64,000 nucleotides of DNA from Thermodesulfobacteriota bacterium (lineage in GTDB: Bacteria > Desulfobacterota_D > UBA1144 > Nemesobacterales > CSP1-2), in assembly GCA_035559815.1 (NCBI GenBank), contig DATMAT010000023.1, forward strand, positions 309,738 through 373,737, read 5' to 3'. Below are positions 16,941-24,940 of the stretch, in pieces. A program made the position numbers and the translations under genes. The notes under the pieces were generated by a model. It had not been told where the DNA came from, ran no database searches, and saw nothing but the letters and a program-made list of their open reading frames with translations. The first letter of the stretch is position 1. The number at the start of each line of letters is the position of its first letter.

Positions 16941-18074
16941 TTGATCCTTATTATTTCTATACTCATCTTTCTTAGCCTATTTTATCCTTACAGAGTACCC
17001 TCGGCTCAAGAACCGACTCCATTACATCCATCCGGGAAATTGAACACTAATTTAATTGGCTGCTTACTGCCCCTGAGCGGTGAGTACGAGTTGGTCGGGA
17101 GAAAGGCTTTAAGGGGCATCCTGGCGGCAACGAATACAATCAATGGACAACTTGGGTTTCAGGTGATTGTCAGAGACTCTGGCGGGAGTATAGAGGAAAC
17201 GAGAAAGGCGCTGGAGGAAATGGTGAGAGAGGACGGGGTGTCCTTGGTGGTCGGCCCCATTCCTAGCGGTCTTATTGATGAAGTGAACGGTACTATAAAA
17301 TCCCTAGAGATTCCTACCCTGGTTTTTCCTGTCTCAAATAGGGGAATTCCACACAATGCTTACCTTATAAAATTCTCATACAACATTGAAGAACAGGCCC
17401 GAGTTCTGGCACGGTACGCCGTAGAGGCGATTGGTATAAAGACATTCGGGGTTCTTAATCCAAGGAATCATCTCGGGGAGCAGTTTAAAGAGGCATTTGT
17501 CAGGTCGGTTAAAGCGCTGGGAGGTGACCTCACCTATGCTGGCTCTTACGACTTAAGTCTCGATAATATCTGGACGGAAATAGAATGGCTTAACTCGATT
17601 CATCCTCAAGCTATTTTCATCCCCGACGGGGCCACGCGCTCAGCAGAGGTAGTTAAGTTGTTAAAGCAGAGGTTGACCCTGGGAAACGTACTCTTCCTGG
17701 GGCCAAGCACTTGGAACAGCGACTCATTCCTGAGAGCTATTGGTAATGAAATCGATGGAGCAGTGTTCAAGGTCCTCTTTACCGATTTCTTTTTCCCAGG
17801 AAGCAATGGGTGGTTGGATTTCAGCGACAGGTTTGACTATGCTTTCGGCGAACGGCCGGACTCTCCCCTGGAATACCAGGTGTACGAGGCAGTCAAGCTT
17901 ACCCTCGAAGCTTTGAAAGACCCGGTTGAGAATAAGGACATAATGGAGCGGCTGTTAGCTCTGGCGGATGATCAGCGTTTCGAAATAACCAAAAGCATGA
18001 ACGGGGGTCTAGAGATTACTCCGAAGCCAGTTTTACTTACAATCAAGGATGGGAATATTATCGAGATAAGATGA
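16941..18074 (+). CDS. periplasmic ligand-binding protein (LivJ / PBP-activator type)
   Basis: 377 residues from a TTG at 16941. A signal peptide (LIISILIFLSLFYPYRVPSA) ends near residue 22. The mature part is a type 1 periplasmic-binding fold: LIGCLLPLSGEYELVGRKAL, then VRDSGGS, VVGPIPSG, TLVFPVSN and IEEQARVLARYAV in the order of branched-chain amino-acid binding proteins. No permease or ATPase genes adjoin, so a lone receptor or a penicillin-binding-protein activator (LpoA-like N-half) are both possible. The 294 bases upstream are AT-rich and gene-free. Confidence 0.72.
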   Translation: MILIISILIFLSLFYPYRVPSAQEPTPLHPSGKLNTNLIGCLLPLSGEYELVGRKALRGILAATNTINGQLGFQVIVRDSGGSIEETRKALEEMVREDGVSLVVGPIPSGLIDEVNGTIKSLEIPTLVFPVSNRGIPHNAYLIKFSYNIEEQARVLARYAVEAIGIKTFGVLNPRNHLGEQFKEAFVRSVKALGGDLTYAGSYDLSLDNIWTEIEWLNSIHPQAIFIPDGATRSAEVVKLLKQRLTLGNVLFLGPSTWNSDSFLRAIGNEIDGAVFKVLFTDFFFPGSNGWLDFSDRFDYAFGERPDSPLEYQVYEAVKLTLEALKDPVENKDIMERLLALADDQRFEITKSMNGGLEITPKPVLLTIKDGNIIEIR

Positions 18075-18082
18075 AATGCATG

Positions 18083-18901
18083 TTAATAGCTGCCGAGAAA
18101 ATCGTGCTGTCCAGGTGCTAAGTAGCCGATTACGAAAAATGTAAAAAGTATGACACCAAACCCTAAGACCGCGCCCAAAGCCGCTTTTCTTCCCCTCCAA
18201 CCGGAAGCAAGCCGGCCATGAATCAAAACCGCATACAGAAACCAGGTGACCAGAGACCAGGTTTCTTTGTGTCCCCAATTCCAATCGGATTGCCAAATTT
18301 CCTTGGCGGAAAGGAGTCCCAAAGCTAGTCCTATGGTAAGTATTGGGAATCCCACCAGTAGGCAAAAGTGGTTGAGGCTATCCAGGGTAGTAAGCGAGGG
18401 CATATTTATAGAGACTCCTCCCATTTTTTTCGATTTTATTCTCTTTTCCTGGAATATGTAAAGTACGCTGGCAATGAAGGCAAATGTGAATATAGCTTCT
18501 CCAAGGAGCGTCAGGGCGATATGCACCACGATCCAGGGGTTTTTAAGGGAGGGGTCGTGTTCGATTATACCTTGAGGAAGAATCACCGATGGTAAGGTCA
18601 GGATGAGGGCAAGCGGCGCCACGAAGGCACCTATTATCAAGACCCGGGGCTTAACCCGTGAAGCCACGATATAGACCAGTGAAATAAACCAGGAGAACAA
18701 ATAGAGCGACCGGTCCAATCCGCCGGCTATTGCTTCTCCTCTGGTGTAAACAATCACTAGACTGATAGTATGTAGCACTGTTCCGATTATGATGACACTA
18801 TATCCCAGGGCTGAAAACCTCTCTCTTTGAGTCCAGAGGTGGGCGAAATAAAAAAGGGATGATGCTAAATAGCAAAGGGCGATAAGCCAGTGCCAACTCA
18901 T
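18083..18901 (-). CDS. CcsA/HemX-like cytochrome c assembly membrane protein
   Basis: 272 residues with about eight membrane segments. The WNWGHKETWSLVTWFLYA block is the tryptophan-rich haem-handling motif of CcmC/CcsA/ResC/HemX proteins (usually W-x-W-D-x-K-E-T-W); His replaces the usual Asp-Pro. Conserved histidines lie in later loops (LIHGRL) and near the C-terminal GQHDF. CcsA delivers haem to apocytochrome c, while HemX affects haem synthesis; no ccsB, ccmF or hemA neighbour settles which. It converges on the binding-protein gene with only 8 bases between. Confidence 0.8.
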   Translation of the reverse strand: MSWHWLIALCYLASSLFYFAHLWTQRERFSALGYSVIIIGTVLHTISLVIVYTRGEAIAGGLDRSLYLFSWFISLVYIVASRVKPRVLIIGAFVAPLALILTLPSVILPQGIIEHDPSLKNPWIVVHIALTLLGEAIFTFAFIASVLYIFQEKRIKSKKMGGVSINMPSLTTLDSLNHFCLLVGFPILTIGLALGLLSAKEIWQSDWNWGHKETWSLVTWFLYAVLIHGRLASGWRGRKAALGAVLGFGVILFTFFVIGYLAPGQHDFLGSY

Positions 18902-18989
18902 GCACCTATATTCTAATGAATAAAATCGTATTTATAAAATTAGGGAATACACGTCGCCGACATCTCTACTGATATTTCATTCCAAATGA

Positions 18990-20063
18990 TCAATAGAGGG
19001 GGGATTTTTTCAGGCTCTCCGCTTGGTAATAGGTAATCAGAGGCTGGATAAGCTCATCTAGATCTCCATCCAGGATCGTTTCAATCTTGTGGAGGGTGAG
19101 TCCTATGCGGTGGTCAGTAACTCGGCTTTGGGGGAAATTATAGGTCCTGATCTTCTCGCTTCTCTCTCCGGTTCCTACCTGGTCCCGGCGGGTAGAGGAT
19201 ATTTCCATCTGGCGCTTTTGCTCTTCTACCTCGTAGAGTTTGGCTTTCAGCATCCTCATTGCTTTAGCCCGGTTTTTGTGCTGCGATCTTTCGTCTTGGC
19301 ATTGAACCACTATCCCGGTGGGAACATGGGTGATCCTGATGGCGGAGTCCGTTTTATTGACGTGTTGCCCGCCGGCACCGGAGGCCCTGAATGTGTCGAC
19401 CCTTAAATCCCTCTCATCTATGGTGACTTCTAAATCATCTGGTTCGGCCAGGATGGCTACCGTAGCGGTTGAAGTATGTATTCTTCCGCCGGCTTCGGTG
19501 GAAGGCACCCTCTGCACCCGGTGTACGCCGCTCTCGTGTTTGAGCTTGCTATACACATTCTTACCCTGTATCGACGCGATTATCTCTTTAATACCCCCGA
19601 TTCCGGTCTCGTTTATGCTCATTATTTCCACCCTCCAGCCGTTCCTCTCCGCATATCGGGAATACATCCGGAATAGGTCGCCGGCAAAGAGAGCCGCTTC
19701 TTCACCGCCCGTCCCCGCTCTTATCTCTAAGAAGACGTTTTTGCTATCGTTGGGGTCTCTGGGCAAGAGCGCGATACGCAGTCTTTCCTCTAGTTTAGAT
19801 CGTTTCTCCTCCAAAGAATCGAGTTCGCTGCGGACAAGCTCGCCCAATTCTTTATCCTGGAGAAGCGCTTTATTCTCCTCTATTTCTTGCAAGGTTTTCT
19901 TGTATTGGCGGTAAATTTCTACTACCTCGGAGATCTCAGATCGCTCCTTGGAATAGCGGTGAATATCGGAAGAGCTTATACCGGGGTCACTGAGGATTTT
20001 TTCAATCTCCTCATATTTTTTCTCTACTTCATCAAGCCGTTTAATTATCCCGAATTCTTGCAT
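18990..20063 (-). CDS. prfA: peptide chain release factor 1
   Basis: 357 residues, standard RF1 length. The GGQ tripeptide that triggers peptidyl-tRNA hydrolysis is at 231-233 ([14 protein letters not shown]), and the stop-codon-reading P-x-T is Pro187-Ser-Thr189 ([14 protein letters not shown]). RF1 ends translation at UAA and UAG. The N-terminal coiled region (1-100) is complete. Its usual partner prmC (GGQ methylase) is not adjacent. Divergent from the zapB-like gene at 20132. Confidence 0.97.
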   Translation of the reverse strand: MQEFGIIKRLDEVEKKYEEIEKILSDPGISSSDIHRYSKERSEISEVVEIYRQYKKTLQEIEENKALLQDKELGELVRSELDSLEEKRSKLEERLRIALLPRDPNDSKNVFLEIRAGTGGEEAALFAGDLFRMYSRYAERNGWRVEIMSINETGIGGIKEIIASIQGKNVYSKLKHESGVHRVQRVPSTEAGGRIHTSTATVAILAEPDDLEVTIDERDLRVDTFRASGAGGQHVNKTDSAIRITHVPTGIVVQCQDERSQHKNRAKAMRMLKAKLYEVEEQKRQMEISSTRRDQVGTGERSEKIRTYNFPQSRVTDHRIGLTLHKIETILDGDLDELIQPLITYYQAESLKKSPLY

Positions 20064-20131
20064 ATTTAGATAGAATATTTACACATCTTGCAAAAATTTC
20101 AAGATAAAGTTAAACTTGTGTTGATAAGATT

Positions 20132-20341
20132 ATGAAATCAATGGATATTCTTGAGAGCAGAATAAAAGAGGCTTTATCCAGAACAGCTCAGTTAGAGGCA
20201 GAGCGTTCAAACTTGGCGGAAGAGGTTACCAAACTTAGAGAAGATATAATGAAGATCGAGCGAGAAAAGCGCGAGATCAAGATGAGGCTTGAACAAATCA
20301 TCGAGAAGTTAGAACTTTATCTTATCAGGTCCGAGGCATAA
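20132..20341 (+). CDS. small coiled-coil protein, ZapB-like
   Basis: 69 residues, one continuous heptad-rich coil (ILESRIKEALSRTAQLEAER, then VTKLREDIMKIEREKREIK). Its stop is two bases before the zapA start. Small coiled coils in front of zapA are common and usually annotated ZapB-like; ZapB in E. coli works with ZapA at the Z-ring. Sequence identity to ZapB itself cannot be claimed. Confidence 0.65.
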   Translation: MKSMDILESRIKEALSRTAQLEAERSNLAEEVTKLREDIMKIEREKREIKMRLEQIIEKLELYLIRSEA

Positions 20342-20343
20342 AG

Positions 20344-20700
20344 GTGAAACGTATAAAGGTCAGCGTTTTCAACAACGATTTCATGATAAAAACCGATGCA
20401 GACGAGGAATACGTGCGCGAAATAGCTCGTTACCTGGAGGATAAGGTAAAAGAAGCATCGCCACAGCCGGGTAATATGTTGATACCGAGGCCTTTTCTTC
20501 TAGCCACTCTCAAGATAGCCGATGATTACTTCAGATTAAAAAGAGAGTTTGAGGAGTTTAAAGATCGTGCTGAGGAAAGATCAAGAAGCCTGGTCGAGAT
20601 ATTGGACATTGCCCTCAAGGGAAAAGAAACCTTTAGTCCTAGAAGCGAAGAAGAGACGAGAAAGCTCAGAGAAGAACAGCGGGAGGATTCTCTTAAATAG
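20344..20700 (+). CDS. zapA: cell division protein ZapA
   Basis: 118 residues from GTG. It shows the ZapA pattern: an N-terminal beta pair (KRIKVSVFNNDFMIKTDADE), EYVREIARYLEDKV, then ATLKIADDYFRLKREFEEFK leading into a long coil. ZapA bundles FtsZ filaments at midcell. It is in a tight run with the ZapB-like gene and with 5-formyltetrahydrofolate cyclo-ligase, the classical zapA neighbour. Confidence 0.85.
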   Translation: MKRIKVSVFNNDFMIKTDADEEYVREIARYLEDKVKEASPQPGNMLIPRPFLLATLKIADDYFRLKREFEEFKDRAEERSRSLVEILDIALKGKETFSPRSEEETRKLREEQREDSLK

Positions 20701-21328
20701 TGATGAGATCCTAAGGCCTGTCTCCGGTCTTCCCACGCTAGAAGTAAAGGATACCAACCCTTCTTTCAAGAAAGATAAAGTCCGCCGTGAGCTACTGGAA
20801 AAAAGACTTCTTCTTCCTGCAAAAACTGTAATCAAAAACAGCAAAAGGATTACTTCCCTGGCTATTTATTTTGAGCCATTCAAAAAGGCTAAAAGCCTGG
20901 CGCTTTACTTTCCCGTCAGAAACGAGGTAAGAACCGAAGGGATATTTGAGAGGGCAAGACAACTGGGCAAAGGAATTTACTTCCCGCGCGTCTCTGGTTC
21001 GATTCTTGAATTTCTTGAGGTTCATGATCTCAGTGACCTAAAACCGGGGAAATTTGGAATCCCGGAACCGGCATCGGGTGCGGATAGAAAGGAGGCAGAG
21101 GATATTGACCTGATAATTGTCCCGGGAGTAGCCTTTGACCGTGAGGGCGGGAGAATGGGATACGGTAAGGGGTATTACGACCGCACTTTGAGGCGAGTGG
21201 ATAGAAGGAGATTATTAGGATTGGCTTATGATTTACAAGTGTTGGACAGTGTCCCGGCGGAAGAAAGGGATATAGGAGTGGGCTTTTTAATCACAGAGTC
21301 GGGTATAATTTTTGCACACGGAGGATAG
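20549..21328 (+). CDS. 5-formyltetrahydrofolate cyclo-ligase, start uncertain
   Basis: The domain begins near 20768 (KKDKVRRELLEKR) and runs to the stop; the ATP/substrate loop GGRMGYGKGYYDR is clear near the C-terminus, and the enzyme makes 5,10-methenyl-THF. The frame stays open upstream into zapA to an ATG at 20549, which would overlap zapA by 152 bases. No ATG, GTG or TTG occurs in this frame between zapA's stop and the domain; ATT (20687) or ATC (20708) near a GGGAGGA at 20681 would give a normal length of about 205-215 residues. I give the longest frame and regard its first ~45 residues as doubtful. Confidence 0.85.
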   Translation: MRSLKIVLRKDQEAWSRYWTLPSREKKPLVLEAKKRRESSEKNSGRILLNSDEILRPVSGLPTLEVKDTNPSFKKDKVRRELLEKRLLLPAKTVIKNSKRITSLAIYFEPFKKAKSLALYFPVRNEVRTEGIFERARQLGKGIYFPRVSGSILEFLEVHDLSDLKPGKFGIPEPASGADRKEAEDIDLIIVPGVAFDREGGRMGYGKGYYDRTLRRVDRRRLLGLAYDLQVLDSVPAEERDIGVGFLITESGIIFAHGG

Positions 21329-21330
21329 CC

Positions 21331-22890
21331 ATGACCATTATTTGGTTTACGGTGACCGCAGTTCTGGCGCTTATTATTGGCATTGCGGCACATTATATAT
21401 ACAGAATGATAATAGAGAAGAGAAATCTCGACCTTAAGAAAAACGAGGCTCAGGTAATTATCGAGATGGCCAGGAAAGAGGCCGAGAAGATCCGGATAGA
21501 AGGGGAGCTTAAGGCAAAGGATATTGTAGAGAAAACGAAGGCGGAAATTGAACGGGAGATGCGGGAGAGACAAAAAGAGCTCTCCAGAATAGAGAAAAGG
21601 CTCCTGAGCCGGGAGGAACAGCTCGATAAGAAGTATGAGTCTGTAGAAAGAAGAGAATCGGAGATTTCCCGAAAGGAGAGGGATATTGTTACAAAGGAAA
21701 AGGCCCTCGACGACAAGCAGGCCGAGCTTGATTCTATTGTGGAGGAGGCAAAGATGAAAATAGAGCAGATAGCCGGTATGACCCAGGAGGCGGCCAAGAG
21801 AGAGCTGGTGAATATGATCGAGAATGAGGCCAGACATGAGGCGGCGAAGCGGCTTAAGCTGATAGAGGATGAGCTTCATGAGAATGCGGAGAGAAAAGCA
21901 AAGGATGTAATCGCCCTGGCCATTCAAAGATATGCTGGCCAGTACACCAGCGAAAAAACGATATCCGTCGTGAATCTTCCCAGCGACGATATGAAGGGCA
22001 GAATCATAGGACGGGAGGGGAGAAACATACGTTCGATAGAGGCCCGGACCGGGGTAGACATTATAATAGACGATACACCGGAGACCGTCGTTGTTTCCTC
22101 TCTAAACCCGATACGAAGGGAGATAGCCAGAATTACTTTGGAACGGCTGATCTCCGACGGCAGGATTCACCCGGCTAGAATAGAAGAGATTGCACTTGAG
22201 GTTGAAAACGAGATCGAGAAGGAGATTCAGAAGTCCGGGGAGGAGGCGGTATTTGATATCGGTGCGCATAACATGCATCCGGAGCTGGTGAAGCTGGTAG
22301 GGAAGCTGAAGTACCGGACCAGTTTTTCCCAGAACATACTTAGCCACTCGTTAGAAGTGGCCTTTATTTGCGGTATCCTGGCTGCGGAGATCGGCTATGA
22401 CCCTAAGCTGGCCAGAAGGGCGGGGCTTCTTCACGATATTGGAAAGGCCCTTGACCATGAGATTGAGGGTTCTCACGTGGAGATCGGTGAAGAGGTTGTG
22501 AGAAAATATGGAGAACCACCCGAGGTAATTGAGGCGGTAGCTAAATACCATGACCCGCAACCTCAGTCGCTTCTGGCCATTCTGGTACAGGCGGCAGATG
22601 CCATTTCCGCAGCAAGGCCGGGAGCAAGGAGAGAAACCTACGAGACGTATGTAAAGAGAATAGAGGACATCGAGAGAATAGCCGGTTCATTTCGAGGCGT
22701 GGAAAAGTGCTATGCTATCCAAGCGGGAAGGGAGGTTCGGGTTATAGTGGAGAGCTCGAAGGTAAACGACGAAGAGGCTGCTTTACTTTCTAATGAAATC
22801 GCCAAGAAGATCGAGCGCGAGGTGGCCTATCCTGGCCAGATAAAGATTACGGTAATAAGGGAAGTACGAGCAACTGCCCATGCCATGTAA
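21331..22890 (+). CDS. rny: ribonuclease Y
   Basis: 519 residues, full RNase Y length. An N-terminal membrane helix (IIWFTVTAVLALIIGIAA) is followed by a long Glu/Lys/Arg coiled coil (about 30-190), a KH domain (GRIIGREGRNIRSIEARTG) and an HD domain with GLLHDIGKALDHE and later AKYHD. RNase Y starts mRNA decay at the membrane. GGAGG stands 6 bases before the ATG, and the gene begins 2 bases after the cyclo-ligase stop, so they share a transcript. Confidence 0.97.
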   Translation: MTIIWFTVTAVLALIIGIAAHYIYRMIIEKRNLDLKKNEAQVIIEMARKEAEKIRIEGELKAKDIVEKTKAEIEREMRERQKELSRIEKRLLSREEQLDKKYESVERRESEISRKERDIVTKEKALDDKQAELDSIVEEAKMKIEQIAGMTQEAAKRELVNMIENEARHEAAKRLKLIEDELHENAERKAKDVIALAIQRYAGQYTSEKTISVVNLPSDDMKGRIIGREGRNIRSIEARTGVDIIIDDTPETVVVSSLNPIRREIARITLERLISDGRIHPARIEEIALEVENEIEKEIQKSGEEAVFDIGAHNMHPELVKLVGKLKYRTSFSQNILSHSLEVAFICGILAAEIGYDPKLARRAGLLHDIGKALDHEIEGSHVEIGEEVVRKYGEPPEVIEAVAKYHDPQPQSLLAILVQAADAISAARPGARRETYETYVKRIEDIERIAGSFRGVEKCYAIQAGREVRVIVESSKVNDEEAALLSNEIAKKIEREVAYPGQIKITVIREVRATAHAM

Positions 22891-23024
22891 AGGACAAGGC
22901 GGCATAAAATTGTTCTTTCTTTTTAAATAGCACCTCATTTCATCTATTAGAATGGGGGGCGACGCAAATTGCCCCTATTCGTCGCTCTATTCAACCGACA
23001 TTAACAGGATGAAATCCTGGATTA

Positions 23025-23867
23025 ATGCATAAACTCAAAACCTACGGAAGCTTTATAAAGGTCGAGCACACACTTTTCTCTTTCCCCTTAATTCTGTCAG
23101 GGGCGTTCCTTGCGGCGCGAGGCGTGCCGAATATTAGATTGCTTTTGCTTATTGTTCTTGCCGGGGTCGGGGCCAGGACTGCCGCACTCGGACTGAATAG
23201 AATAATAGATAAGGAGATTGACCGGAGTAATCCCAGGACTGTAGGGAGGGAGCTTCCCTCGGGGGAAATAATGTTGCTGGAAGCCCTTTTAATCGTCGGT
23301 TCGGGTATCACGATTTATTCCATCGCCGCTTATCTCATCTGCGACCTGGTCTTCTATTTATCCCCGATTCCACTGGTCGTTTTCGTTTTATATCCTTACA
23401 TGAAGAGATTCACTTACCTCTGCCATTTTGGGGTGGGGCTTGGACTGGCTCTCGCTCCATTGGGCGGATGGATTGCGGTGAAGTGTTCTCTAAACGGAAT
23501 TTTCCCGGCCCTTGTTCTCTCCATTTTCACTTTATTTTGGGTCTCCGGATTCGATATCATCTATGCCACTCTAGATGAGGAGTTTGACAGACAAAGCGGG
23601 GTGCATTCCCTGGTGGCAAGGTTCGGGAAGAGAAATGCGCTCCTTGTTTCCGCTGTCCTCCACTTGATGGCGTTTCTTTTGCTAGCCGCCCTTTATATCA
23701 CTGAATTTAGGTCGGTATACGCTTTCCTGTTCTTGATTGTCACCGGATTTTTCCTTTTCTTGGAACATAGAAAATCGTCCGATGTAGACCTGGCTTTTTT
23801 TAAAATAAACATCCTGGTCGGCTTCTTCGTTTTCATTTTTATTCTCTCTGGGATATACTTAACATGA
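23025..23867 (+). CDS. mqnP: UbiA-family prenyltransferase, probable MqnP
   Basis: 280 residues with about eight membrane helices. The first Asp-rich site reads NRIIDKEID (a variant of N-D-x-x-D-x-x-x-D) and the second DEEFDRQSG. UbiA enzymes attach a polyprenyl chain to an aromatic ring. Because it sits directly with ubiX-like, ubiD-like and mqnE genes, it probably prenylates 1,4-dihydroxy-6-naphthoate. It may start at ATG 23025; the following ubiX-like gene begins one base after its stop. Confidence 0.87.
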   Translation: MHKLKTYGSFIKVEHTLFSFPLILSGAFLAARGVPNIRLLLLIVLAGVGARTAALGLNRIIDKEIDRSNPRTVGRELPSGEIMLLEALLIVGSGITIYSIAAYLICDLVFYLSPIPLVVFVLYPYMKRFTYLCHFGVGLGLALAPLGGWIAVKCSLNGIFPALVLSIFTLFWVSGFDIIYATLDEEFDRQSGVHSLVARFGKRNALLVSAVLHLMAFLLLAALYITEFRSVYAFLFLIVTGFFLFLEHRKSSDVDLAFFKINILVGFFVFIFILSGIYLT

Positions 23868-23868
23868 A

Positions 23869-24420
23869 ATGCGAACAATCGTAGGAATTACAGGCGCTTC
23901 GGGCGTAGTATATGGCGTAGATTTCCTGAGAAAGTGCCCTGACGACAAGTTTCTGGTAGTGAGCAAATGGGGAAAGAGGGTTCTCCAGGAAGAGCTGGGT
24001 TTAAAAGTTGAAGAGATTAGTCCCTGGGTAAAAAAGACTTTCAATGATTGGGACCTAGCCGCACCTTTTTCATCCGGAAGCAACCATTTCGATAGTCTGG
24101 TAATAATTCCCTGCTCGGTGTCGACTCTGGGCAAGATCGCCTCCGGAATCGCCGATACCTTGATAACCAGAGCGGCACAGGTTGCGCTCAAGGAGAGAAG
24201 AAGGCTGGTCATTGCGCTGAGGGAGACCCCGCTTAGCTCCATTGCGCTTGAAAATGCGCTTAAGCTTTCCAGAGAAGGTGCAATAATAATGCCGATAAGC
24301 CCTCCTCATTATATTGATGCAAGTACCGTAAATGACCTGGTGGAGGGTTTTGTGAATAAGGTTCTGAAGGTAATTGGAATTGACGATGGGAGCGGATGGC
24401 GGCAGGAGGATTTAGAATAG
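23869..24420 (+). CDS. ubiX: UbiX-like flavin prenyltransferase
   Basis: 183 residues. The FMN loop GITGASGVVYGV opens the protein; IIPCSVSTLGKIASGIADTL and LRETPLSSIALENAL are the conserved middle and the R-E-x-P-L dimethylallyl-phosphate loop. UbiX makes prenylated FMN, the cofactor of UbiD-type decarboxylases. That fits the ubiD-like gene 520 bases downstream. Between them sits a toxin-antitoxin pair. Confidence 0.92.
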   Translation: MRTIVGITGASGVVYGVDFLRKCPDDKFLVVSKWGKRVLQEELGLKVEEISPWVKKTFNDWDLAAPFSSGSNHFDSLVIIPCSVSTLGKIASGIADTLITRAAQVALKERRRLVIALRETPLSSIALENALKLSREGAIIMPISPPHYIDASTVNDLVEGFVNKVLKVIGIDDGSGWRQEDLE

Positions 24421-24437
24421 CTAACTAGGGTATAAAA

Positions 24438-24656
24438 ATGACAACGTTACTTTCAAAAGCAATAAAGAAAGTTGAAGCTTTGCCACCAGAGTTACAGGAT
24501 GGAATCGCCAAACAGATTATAGAGGATATTGATAACGAACTCAAATGGCAGAAAACGCTTGATCAACCACAGAGCAAACTTGAAAAATTAGCGGGAAAAG
24601 TTCTACAAGAGTCTAAAGCCGGAAAGACGAAGAGAATGGGATTTGACGATCTGTGA
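24438..24656 (+). CDS. antitoxin of a RelE-like toxin-antitoxin pair
   Basis: 72 residues: ALPPELQDGIAKQIIEDIDN and the tail LAGKVLQESKAGKTKRMGFDD follow the family's 'lP.e.Qd.ia..il.ei' and 'e..aGkt...d.d.l' pattern. Such proteins neutralise a RelE/HigB-fold toxin encoded immediately after. Its stop overlaps the toxin's GTG (GTGA), typical of coupled pairs. The pair interrupts the menaquinone block. Confidence 0.72.
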   Translation: MTTLLSKAIKKVEALPPELQDGIAKQIIEDIDNELKWQKTLDQPQSKLEKLAGKVLQESKAGKTKRMGFDDL

Positions 24657-24927
24657 AATCGGAGCTTACTGAGGAGTTTATTGACCGTTTTCCCAAGTTA
24701 CCAGAGAGAGTAAGGCGTACAGCACGAAAGAATTACAAGTTATGGAAGAAGAATCCTTACTACCCCAGTTTAGAGTTCAAACCGGTAAAAGCAACTAAAA
24801 AATCCATTCCATAAGAGTTGGACTTGGGTGGAGGGCTCTAGGGGTAATGAGAGAAGATAAGAATACGGTCGTGTGGTTCTGGATAGGGTCGCACGGTGAA
24901 TACGATGCTTTGCTAAAAACCCTCTGA
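24653..24927 (+). pseudogene. RelE-like toxin, frameshifted at an A6 run
   Basis: From GTG 24653 the frame encodes an N-terminal half with KNYKLWKKNPYYPSLEFKPV and then stops early after KKSIP. A second frame beginning right after encodes IRVGLGWRALGVMREDKNT and VVWFWIGSHGEYDALLKTL, ending at 24927; these are the two halves of one family of plasmid-maintenance toxins. Adding one A to the six-A run at 24797-24802 joins them as TKKIHSIRVG. Either this is a true inactivating deletion or a homopolymer error in the assembly. Confidence 0.8.
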
Positions 24928-24940
24928 CAACGAAACACAA

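Noticed and set aside
24653..24927. Programmed frameshifting of the toxin at A6
   Set aside because: No pairing structure or conserved heptamer seen; deletion or read error is the simpler reading.
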